DNA of 17,825 nucleotides from an uncultured bacterium (lineage in GTDB: Bacteria; Bacillota; Clostridia; TANB77; CAG-508), in contig CAJMQM010000012.1 of NCBI GenBank assembly GCA_905215615.1, forward strand, positions 1 to 17,825, written 5' to 3'. This document shows, one piece after another, positions 7,716-13,489 of the stretch (position 1 is its first letter; every line of letters begins with the position of its first letter). The translations under genes and the position numbers were made by a program. The notes under the pieces are model-generated. The model did no database searches, was not told the origin of the DNA, and saw only the letters and a list, made by a program, of their open reading frames with translations.

Positions 7716-8990
7716 TTAATAACCTGTTCTAGGTAATATTTCTTCTTCCTCTCCTACTGTTACTTCATCTTCTTCTGGCACTACTTTATCTTCATCTTCT
7801 GGTTCTTCGAAGTTGTTTACAGTAACTTTGTATGTTTGGTTTAATTTTAAATCTATTTCTACTCTGTCATCTAATTTTGAATAGCCCTCTGGTGCAACCA
7901 TTTCTTCTAAATAGTATTTTCCTGGAACTAAATTTTCTATTACTATTTTTCCCTCTTCATTTGTTGTTAAATCTGTGTATAGTAAGTCGTTTTCTTCATT
8001 GTATAAATTAAATATTCCTCCTTTTAGTGGGTTTGCTTGTTTTCCATCTTTTTTTAGTATTTCTATTTTAGTATAGTTTGGACTATATGACTGATTTAGT
8101 TTAACATCTGTTGGCTCAAAAAATCCTGCTGTTACTGCAAAGTTTTGCCACTCTGCATTTGGAGTTTCTCCATATAATACAGGCATAGTTTTTAGTTCTG
8201 ATGATGCCTTTATAGTAAATGTTCCTTTTTCTTCTAATTCCACAATTGGTAATAAAACTTTAAATTTTTCATCTGCTTTAAATGTAGTTTTTTCTTTGTT
8301 ATTAACATCTACTACTTTTGCTATTTTCTTAGTGTTGTTTTCTAGTGCTATTGTATAAGTTTCATTTGCTGCAGATGCTGTTACACTATATGTTTTGCTT
8401 AAATAGTTTTTATTTATACTGTCCACTTTCCACTCTTTTGATTCATCTTTTACACTTATTGTTGCTACTGTTTTGCTTTCTTTTGAATTACGTGCTGCTG
8501 TGATTATTTTCTTTATTGCTGCTACAACTCTTCTATTACTGTCTACATTACCATGTACAGTAAATTTGTTTAAATCATAGTTGTACATAGCGTCATATAC
8601 TGCCATTTTTGTTGCAGCATATGCTTCTTGCATATTGTTACAACCTAATTCTTGTGGTGTTTTAAATGGATAACCATTTACTATTGCTTTCCAAATTTTA
8701 TTATTTGTTAATAACTTATTTATGCTTACACTATATTGATGTTCCTCTGTAACACCTGGTCTACCCTTGTTTACACAATATGCTGGGTATTCAACTCCAT
8801 CTTTTTTATATACAATAACTTCTACTCCAATACCTATATTGTCATAATTAAAATATACTACTTCTCCTTTTGAATATAAATCTGCCTTGTTTATTGGCAT
8901 TGTTGCTGCATTTGATTCAAAATGCATTGTTGTAAATGTTGATATTGCCATTACTGCAATAACTAATACTATTAATATTTTCTTTACCAT
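7716..8990 (-). CDS. Secreted surface protein with thioester-type and SpaA-like domains, ending in LPRTG
   Basis: 424 residues. The N-terminus is a signal peptide (basic MVKK, hydrophobic core to about residue 20, probable cleavage after SNA near 28). Residues about 40-165 resemble the Cys-Gln thioester (TQXA) adhesin domain: YCVNKG with C72, and AYAATKMAVYDAM with K128 where the thioester glutamine is expected. Residues about 307-395 are a SpaA/Cna-B-type domain (KIEILKKDG, E362 in YYLEEMVAPEGY, VTVNNFE), the kind that forms Lys-Asn isopeptide bonds. An acidic linker leads to LPRTG at 419-423, and one Tyr later the protein stops with no hydrophobic anchor or basic tail. The adjacent sortase is the likely partner. 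An in-frame TAA directly precedes the ATG. Probable role: surface or pilus-like subunit or adhesin (inferred). Confidence 0.85.
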   Translation of the reverse strand: MVKKILIVLVIAVMAISTFTTMHFESNAATMPINKADLYSKGEVVYFNYDNIGIGVEVIVYKKDGVEYPAYCVNKGRPGVTEEHQYSVSINKLLTNNKIWKAIVNGYPFKTPQELGCNNMQEAYAATKMAVYDAMYNYDLNKFTVHGNVDSNRRVVAAIKKIITAARNSKESKTVATISVKDESKEWKVDSINKNYLSKTYSVTASAANETYTIALENNTKKIAKVVDVNNKEKTTFKADEKFKVLLPIVELEEKGTFTIKASSELKTMPVLYGETPNAEWQNFAVTAGFFEPTDVKLNQSYSPNYTKIEILKKDGKQANPLKGGIFNLYNEENDLLYTDLTTNEEGKIVIENLVPGKYYLEEMVAPEGYSKLDDRVEIDLKLNQTYKVTVNNFEEPEDEDKVVPEEDEVTVGEEEEILPRTGY

Positions 8991-8998
8991 TTAATTTT

Positions 8999-9028
8999 GT
9001 ATGATTTAAAAAAATCATACCCTCCCTT
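8999..9028 (-). promoter_or_regulatory. Shine-Dalgarno separated from its ATG by a perfect hairpin
   Basis: The minus strand has AAGGGAGG (9021-9028), then directly a perfect 9-bp hairpin (GTATGATTT, loop TTTT, AAATCATAC; 9020 to 8999), then 8 nt, then the ATG at 8990. The linear distance is 30 nt, too long for initiation; with the hairpin folded it is 8 nt, the usual optimum. An ATG inside the hairpin (9015-9017) is out of frame and only 3 nt after the Shine-Dalgarno core. Confidence 0.65.
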
Positions 9029-9029
9029 C

Positions 9030-9740
9030 TTATTTTACTTCTAAAGCTTGAATACATCTTCTATATTCTCTTTTATCTTTTTCACATGTTATTAGTGTTA
9101 TTCTATTGTCTTTAGTTGCTTTTAAATAATTCCAATTTGTTTGCTTAATTACAGTATTTGTTTCTACTAAATATGTTCTTGTTTTGTTAGCGGTTTTATA
9201 AATAATTTTGTCTCCCTTTTTTAGTTCCTTAATTCTCTCAAAAAAGTTACACTCATAACCTCTATTATGTGCTGCAAGTCCAATATTTCCTGTATCTTTA
9301 GGTGTATCTGTAAAATGTCCTACTGCTTCTAACATAATTTCTTGGGTTGTGCCTTCTTTTATTGGAGCATTTAAACCTATTTTAGGTATTTCTATTCTCC
9401 ACTTATTGTTTTTGTCTTTAATTCCAGTTTTAGTAGTATTTTGAGTATTGCCTGTTGCATTATTTGTGTTAGAATTTACATTTGAAACAGTATTATTTAC
9501 ATTGTTTTTTATATTGTTTTGTGTGGAATTTTGGGTAGAGTTAGTTACTTGGTTTGTAACTTCATTAGATATAATTGTGTTTTCATAATCGCTTTGGCTG
9601 CTTTCTTGCATTATTTCTTGTGCTACTGCCTTATTTATAACCCCTTCTATAAATGCTGTTAATATAAAGAACATAATAATTGTAATAAAAACGGTAATTT
9701 CTATAATATCTTTTTTTCTAGTGTATCTCACATATAACAC
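9030..9740 (-). CDS. Sortase (class D/E-like transpeptidase)
   Basis: 236 residues. A short basic N-terminus and one hydrophobic segment (about 14-31) anchor it in the membrane. Residues about 45-110 are an Asn/Thr/Gln-rich low-complexity stalk. The catalytic domain starts at WRIEIPKIGLNAPI; catalytic residues are His158 in AAHNRG, Cys219 in TLITCEK and Arg227 or Arg228 in REYRRC. Sortases cleave LPXTG between T and G and join the substrate to the cell wall or to another subunit. The next gene, 39 nt downstream, encodes a protein with LPRTG, its probable substrate. The subclass is a judgement from overall look. The start is a GTG at 9740 close to AAAGGTGG; a second GTG at 9731 has better spacing. 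Confidence 0.9.
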   Translation of the reverse strand: MLYVRYTRKKDIIEITVFITIIMFFILTAFIEGVINKAVAQEIMQESSQSDYENTIISNEVTNQVTNSTQNSTQNNIKNNVNNTVSNVNSNTNNATGNTQNTTKTGIKDKNNKWRIEIPKIGLNAPIKEGTTQEIMLEAVGHFTDTPKDTGNIGLAAHNRGYECNFFERIKELKKGDKIIYKTANKTRTYLVETNTVIKQTNWNYLKATKDNRITLITCEKDKREYRRCIQALEVK

Positions 9741-9850
9741 ACCACCTTTTGTTTTTATAATTTCTTTGATTTAATTTTAAGAAATAAATAATTTGACTTA
9801 AAACTTTATCGATTTTAATTAATAATAGAAATTGCAATTTCATTAAGCAC

Positions 9851-9901
9851 ATATTACTACATAGTTATATAATTTGTAAAGTATTTTACGTCGACATAAA
9901 A
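9851..9901 (-). promoter_or_regulatory. Promoter of the sortase unit with adjacent palindromic operator
   Basis: On the minus strand, TTTACA (9875-9880, 5/6) and TAATAT (9851-9856, 4/6) are separated by 18 bp. Immediately upstream, at 9884-9901, is an 18-bp palindrome with one mismatched pair, core GTCGAC with A/T arms TTTTA and TAAAA. It contains TGTCGAC, one base from the Spo0A box TGTCGAA. Position just above the -35 suits an activator. The rest of 9741-10030 holds no gene I can support. Confidence 0.5.
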
Positions 9902-10030
9902 TGACATTTTTCTACTTTTGAATTTTGATGTAATCATCTTTTCTTAGAGCTCTTTGACTTTTCACTATATGTTAATTTTATTTTTCTATACAAAATTGCA
10001 TAAAAATAAATATTTTTTTCTTTATAATAG

Positions 10031-10058
10031 AAAAAAATTGGGAACTAGCCCCAATTTT
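10031..10058 (-). terminator. Rho-independent terminator after the DUF2651-like gene
   Basis: On the minus strand, AAAATTGGG (10050-10058) pairs perfectly with CCCAATTTT (10034-10042) around a 7-nt loop, followed by a T-run down to 10031. The stem starts directly after the TAG stop codon at 10059. It ends the transcript of the small peptide, cdaA, truA and this gene. Confidence 0.88.
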
Positions 10059-10535
10059 CTATCTTCTACAATTACAACAATTGTTATTTCTTCTCTGTGA
10101 AGAAAAAGTATTTGATGTTGTATTAAGTGGTCCTGCACCAGTTGTAGTTGTAACGGTTGTTACACTGTTATTAGGTGAAAGGTTGCTATTTCTAGCATCA
10201 ATTAACCTTATTGTTGCAATATTGTTTGCACCATTATTATTTATATTATTGTTATCACATGTATTACATGTGTTACAGTCATTTATTATATTTCCAAATC
10301 TACTCATTAATTTGCAAATTACACATGTTAAGACCGCTGAAATATACGCTAAAATACTATATAATATTGCATATATAAGTAAAGTTCCATCTGGTGCTAT
10401 TACAAACGCTACTATTAAGTATATGGCAAAAAATGTTGCTCCTACAAGTAAAGGACATCTTAATATTTTCTGTAATACAATTGCCAATATAATGGTTGCT
10501 ACTGGCAATGCGAAAAAAAGTAATAATAAATTCAT
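10059..10535 (-). CDS. Small membrane protein, DUF2651-like, with Cys/Asn-rich tail
   Basis: 158 residues, function unknown. Three hydrophobic segments (about 4-22, 28-46, 51-76) resemble the YbeF/DUF2651 family of small Bacillus membrane proteins; this is recognition by eye. The tail, absent from the usual short family members, is hydrophilic and rich in Asn, Thr and Ser. It holds a CNTCNTC cluster (C87, C90, C93) and a terminal CCNC (C153, C154, C156), spacings that could bind metal or form disulphides. The ATG has only a weak AAGAG ahead of it; a strong AGGAGG lies 32 nt upstream beyond a hairpin, and an in-frame TAA excludes an earlier start. It lies about 110 nt after truA and is followed at once by a terminator. 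Confidence 0.75.
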   Translation of the reverse strand: MNLLLLFFALPVATIILAIVLQKILRCPLLVGATFFAIYLIVAFVIAPDGTLLIYAILYSILAYISAVLTCVICKLMSRFGNIINDCNTCNTCDNNNINNNGANNIATIRLIDARNSNLSPNNSVTTVTTTTGAGPLNTTSNTFSSQRRNNNCCNCRR

Positions 10536-10546
10536 ATTTTCTCTTA

Positions 10547-10573
10547 GTACAACTTACGTTATACCTACCTCCT
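10547..10573 (-). promoter_or_regulatory. Distant Shine-Dalgarno plus tetraloop hairpin upstream of the DUF2651-like gene
   Basis: On the minus strand AGGAGG (10568-10573) is followed, 3 nt later, by the hairpin GTATAAC-GTAA-GTTGTAC (10564 to 10547): seven pairs with one G-U wobble, closed by a GNRA-type tetraloop. The ATG (10535) is 32 nt from the Shine-Dalgarno sequence in the linear RNA and 12-14 nt if the hairpin is looped out. Confidence 0.45.
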
Positions 10574-10645
10574 ACTACTTATATTTTTATTATATTTTAT
10601 GTAATTTAGATATTTTTGTTACATATAGTAGTAGTTTTTATAAAA

Positions 10646-11386
10646 TTAATTATATTCTACTTTTATTAAGTATAGCCCATGTGGAGGCAATGTTTTTCCT
10701 GCTTTTTTTCTATCTTTACTTTCTATTATCTTTTCTATATCTTCAGGATTAATTGTTCCAAGTCCTACTTCTAATAAAGTTCCTGAAATAATTCTAACCA
10801 TATTGTATAAAAAACCGTTTCCTGTAAGTTTTATTATTATTCTTCCATTATACATATATACTTCTGAACTATATATTTTTCTAACACTGCTTTTACTGCT
10901 CGTTCCACTTGATTTAAATGCTGAAAAATCGTGTTCTCCTACAAAATATTTGGCTGCTTTTTTCATTTTCTCTATATCTAATTTTTTGGGAAAATGATAT
11001 TCTAAGTTTCTAAAAATTGCACTAGCTTGTTCTTCGTTGTTTATTACATAGGCATATGTTTTTTCTTTGCAATTATATCTGCTGTGAAATTCCATTGGTA
11101 CTTCTTCTGCAGATTTTATTCTAATAGAATATTTAAGTTGAGAATTTATTGCTGTTGCAATTTTTTCTATTGGAATACTTGTATTTGTTTTAAAGTTTGC
11201 AACTTGACCAATAGCGTGTACTCCTGCATCGGTTCTTCCAGATGCGTATAATTCCACATCTTCTTTTGTTACACCTTTTATTGCTCTTTCTATTTCACCT
11301 TGAATATTTAATTCATTAGGTTGCTTTTGCCAGCCTCCAAAGTCTTTTCCATCATATTCTATTGTTAATTTTATATTTCTAGTCAC
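10646..11386 (-). CDS. truA: tRNA pseudouridine(38-40) synthase TruA
   Basis: 246 residues, the normal length for the family. It isomerises uridine to pseudouridine at positions 38-40 of the tRNA anticodon arm. The N-terminal IEYDGKDFGGWQKQ and the catalytic motif ASGRTDAGVHAIGQVANF with nucleophile D53 are diagnostic. The C-terminal half has NGFLYNMVRIISGTLLEVG and ends in PPHGLYLIKVEY, as usual. The start is a GTG at 11384-11386 that follows the stop of cdaA with no gap, preceded by AAAGGAG within the end of cdaA, so translation is probably coupled. The pairing with cdaA rather than with ribosomal-protein or energy-coupling transporter genes is unusual. Confidence 0.97.
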   Translation of the reverse strand: MTRNIKLTIEYDGKDFGGWQKQPNELNIQGEIERAIKGVTKEDVELYASGRTDAGVHAIGQVANFKTNTSIPIEKIATAINSQLKYSIRIKSAEEVPMEFHSRYNCKEKTYAYVINNEEQASAIFRNLEYHFPKKLDIEKMKKAAKYFVGEHDFSAFKSSGTSSKSSVRKIYSSEVYMYNGRIIIKLTGNGFLYNMVRIISGTLLEVGLGTINPEDIEKIIESKDRKKAGKTLPPHGLYLIKVEYN

Positions 11387-12346
11387 TTATTCTCCTTTAT
11401 TTTCTTTTTTAGTAGTTTCACTGTTTTCTACTTGTTTTATTTCTTTTTTTAGTTCTGCTTTTTTTCTTTGTTCTTTTATAACATCTATAAATTTTTTTCT
11501 TTCTTTTTCTGTAAATCTTTTAGTTACTACATATTTTATTAATATTTTCTTTAAAGCATCTTCTTTTACATCTGCAATTAATGTTCCATCTTTTGCAACA
11601 GATATTTTTCCTGTTTCTTCTGAAACAACTACTGCTATTGCATCGCTTTCTTTTGATATTCCTAGTGCTGCTCTATGACGTGTTCCAAGTTCTTTTGCAA
11701 TGTCTTTGTCATCTGCAAGTGGAAGTATACAAGCTGCTGCTGCAATTTTATTTTTAGAAATTATAACTGCCCCATCGTGTAATGGAGTTTTAGGTGTAAA
11801 TAAGTTTACTAATAGCTGTGGAGATACTTCTGCATTTATTTCAACACCTGTATCTATTATATCTTTTATTTGTATGTCTCTTTCTATTACTATTAATGCA
11901 CCAGTTTTTTCTTTTGCAAGTTCTTCTGCTGCAATTATTACTTTATATATATCTTCTTTTGTTTTAGTAGCTAAATCTTTCTCCAAACCAAAATATTTTG
12001 TGATTTTGTTAGTTCCAAGCTGTTCTAACATCCTTCTTAATTCTGGTTGGAATATAATCATTAATGCAATTACTCCATATGGCATAAAAACAGTTAAAAT
12101 ATAGTTTAATATCTTAAACTGTAATATTCCACTAAATATTGTTATAAGTACAATAAAAACAATCCCCTTAAGAAGTTGCCATACTCTTGAATTTCTAGCT
12201 GATTTTATAAATTTATATACTATATAAATTACTATTGCTAAATCCAGAATTAATGGTATTATTCTAAATGGATTATTAAATATATCTTGTGCATAACTAA
12301 CTATTCCATCTGTTAGCTCGTTTATATTTACCAAAAAATCTTCCAA
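11387..12346 (-). CDS. cdaA: Diadenylate cyclase CdaA (c-di-AMP synthase)
   Basis: 319 residues from a TTG start. It makes the second messenger cyclic di-AMP from two ATP, controlling potassium, osmotic and cell-wall homeostasis. Three hydrophobic segments occupy about residues 29-100, including the conserved VWQLLKGI and FQPELRRMLEQLG. The DAC domain has the catalytic DGA (191-193, in TPLHDGAVII) and GTRHRAALG (221-229). A Lys/Glu-rich tail follows. The TTG at 12344-12346 sits after AAAAGGGG with good spacing; the longer frame to 12382 overlaps the small upstream gene and has no ribosome binding site. The usual partners cdaR and glmM are not adjacent; truA follows instead. Confidence 0.95.
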   Translation of the reverse strand: MEDFLVNINELTDGIVSYAQDIFNNPFRIIPLILDLAIVIYIVYKFIKSARNSRVWQLLKGIVFIVLITIFSGILQFKILNYILTVFMPYGVIALMIIFQPELRRMLEQLGTNKITKYFGLEKDLATKTKEDIYKVIIAAEELAKEKTGALIVIERDIQIKDIIDTGVEINAEVSPQLLVNLFTPKTPLHDGAVIISKNKIAAAACILPLADDKDIAKELGTRHRAALGISKESDAIAVVVSEETGKISVAKDGTLIADVKEDALKKILIKYVVTKRFTEKERKKFIDVIKEQRKKAELKKEIKQVENSETTKKENKGE

Positions 12347-12371
12347 AATAACGCCCCTTTTCTTCCGTATT

Positions 12372-12491
12372 TTACATAACAATTAGATAATATACAAGTG
12401 TTCCTACAACTCCTAATATCATAAGTGCTGCTAATATAATTGCCATAAATTTAACTGCTATTTTTCCTAAATTGTGTTTCTTTTTTGCCAT
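12372..12491 (-). CDS. 39-residue single-span membrane peptide
   Basis: A short gene found by reading the cdaA leader. The peptide begins MAKKKHNLGKIAVKF and continues as one hydrophobic helix (about residues 16-38) to the end. ATG at 12489-12491 is preceded by AAGGA at normal spacing, and a good promoter with extended -10 lies about 35 nt further upstream; the stop is 25 nt before the cdaA start. A promoter and ribosome binding site dedicated to this frame make it very likely real. The layout (basic start, one helix) resembles small proteins such as DUF4044 or Prli42, but I cannot assign a family. Co-transcription with cdaA suggests a possible membrane partner or regulator (inference). Confidence 0.75.
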   Translation of the reverse strand: MAKKKHNLGKIAVKFMAIILAALMILGVVGTLVYYLIVM

Positions 12492-12526
12492 TGTTTTTTC
12501 CTTCTTTCTTCATCAATATATTATAA

Positions 12527-12555
12527 ATTTTAGCACAATGTTTGTGTTTTTTCAA
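12527..12555 (-). promoter_or_regulatory. Sigma-A promoter of the small-peptide/cdaA/truA unit
   Basis: On the minus strand, TTGAAA (12550-12555, 5/6) and TAAAAT (12527-12532, 5/6) are 17 bp apart, with TG one base ahead of the -10 (extended -10). The spacer contains CACAA-ACA-TTGTG, a small inverted repeat that could be an operator. Transcription would start about 30 nt upstream of the small gene. Confidence 0.75.
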
Positions 12556-12626
12556 TAATTGCCTAATAATTTTATGCAGAATATAGTTTTATATTGTAAC
12601 AAATTTAGAAAACTTTTCCATAATAT

Positions 12627-12653
12627 AATAAAGCGCCATATTGACGCTTTATT
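12627..12653 (-). terminator. Terminator-like hairpin at the end of sleB
   Basis: A perfect 9-bp stem, AATAAAGCG (12645-12653) with CGCTTTATT (12627-12635), 9-nt loop, overlapping the sleB stop codon. On the minus strand it is followed by ATATTATGG, so the T-run is poor; its position between sleB and the next promoter supports a terminator role. Confidence 0.6.
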
Positions 12654-13413
12654 TACAAAATCTATGGCTACCAATTGTAACAGTCATTGGTCTTGACCAA
12701 ATCCATTTGTTTGTTGCCGTATTTGGATTAAAATAATATATTGCTCCATATGTTGGGTCCCAACCATTTAATGCATCTTGTGCAGCTTTTTTAGCAGTAG
12801 AGTTTGGTGTTAGGTTTATTTGTCCATCTGAAACAACATCAAAAGCACCTCTTTGATATATTACTCCTGCTATTGTATTTGGAAATGAACTACTTCTAAC
12901 TCTGTTTAGAATAACTGCTCCAATTGCTACTTGACCAGTATAAGGTTCTCCTCTTGCTTCTCCATATATTACCCTTGCTAATAAATTTACATCATTAGAA
13001 TTTGTTGACACAGAACTATTAGAACTGCTAGAGGAAGAATTAAAAATTCCCATTGCCTCTAGTGTTTTCTTTCCTGCTATTCCATCTACTTGTAATCCGT
13101 TTTTTCTTTGAAACCATTTTACCGCTTCTAATGTACCGCTTCCAAAAATTCCATCTATATTCCCCTTATAATAACCCCATCTTTTAAGTTTTGTTTGAAT
13201 TTGCCTTACTTCTTCTCCTCTTGAACCATATTTTGAAAGTCCATATACCTCATTATTTCTAAAAAACACATTATATGAAACAAATATTGTAAGCACTGTA
13301 AAAATTATTGCTATTGAAAATATTTTTTTCTTATCTATAAATGTTTTCTTTATTGATAAATGTTTATTTTTAACTCTAATTTTCTTATTTGTATAAAACA
13401 CCAAATACCACAT
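12649..13413 (-). CDS. sleB: SleB-type spore cortex-lytic enzyme
   Basis: Up to 254 residues. A basic N-terminus and hydrophobic segment (about 32-50) form a signal peptide or anchor. A peptidoglycan-binding PG_binding_1 domain follows (about 60-122, RGEEVRQIQTKLKRWGYYKG, GIFGSGTLEAVKWFQ), then a Ser/Asn linker and the hydrolase_2 domain (about 142-254). The latter has IYGEARGEPYTGQVAIGAVI with candidate catalytic E152, DGQINLTPN, and ALNGWDPTYGAIYYFNP. B. subtilis SleB, a lytic transglycosylase acting on cortex muramic-lactam during germination, is closely similar in this part. The start is unsure: the ATG at 13413 directly follows AAGG with no spacer; TTG at 13404 or GTG at 13401 would be better spaced. 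The whole start region lies in a long hairpin. Confidence 0.9.
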   Translation of the reverse strand: MWYLVFYTNKKIRVKNKHLSIKKTFIDKKKIFSIAIIFTVLTIFVSYNVFFRNNEVYGLSKYGSRGEEVRQIQTKLKRWGYYKGNIDGIFGSGTLEAVKWFQRKNGLQVDGIAGKKTLEAMGIFNSSSSSSNSSVSTNSNDVNLLARVIYGEARGEPYTGQVAIGAVILNRVRSSSFPNTIAGVIYQRGAFDVVSDGQINLTPNSTAKKAAQDALNGWDPTYGAIYYFNPNTATNKWIWSRPMTVTIGSHRFCK

Positions 13414-13466
13414 CCTTAGAATAATTTTATAGTTTTCTTAAATTATTCTAACCAAATGTGGTATTT
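13403..13466. repeat. Long hairpin spanning the fhs-sleB gap and the sleB start
   Basis: Outer arms AAATACCACAT (13403-13413) and ATGTGGTATTT (13456-13466), 11 bp, and inner arms TTAGAATAATTT (13416-13427) and AAATTATTCTAA (13440-13451), 12 bp, are separated by a 2x4 internal loop, with a 12-nt terminal loop. In the sleB-sense RNA the Shine-Dalgarno-like AAGG and ATG lie in the 3' arm. On the minus strand only a broken T-run follows, so a terminator for fhs is possible but not clear. Confidence 0.8.
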
Positions 13467-13489
13467 TTATACATTTTAAAATTTATAGT

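Noticed and set aside
13446..13472. Sporulation sigma (sigma-G-like) promoter with GTATA upstream of sleB
   Set aside because: GTATA at 13468-13472 fits a -35, but the sequence 17-18 bp downstream (AGAATAA) does not match CATNNTA.
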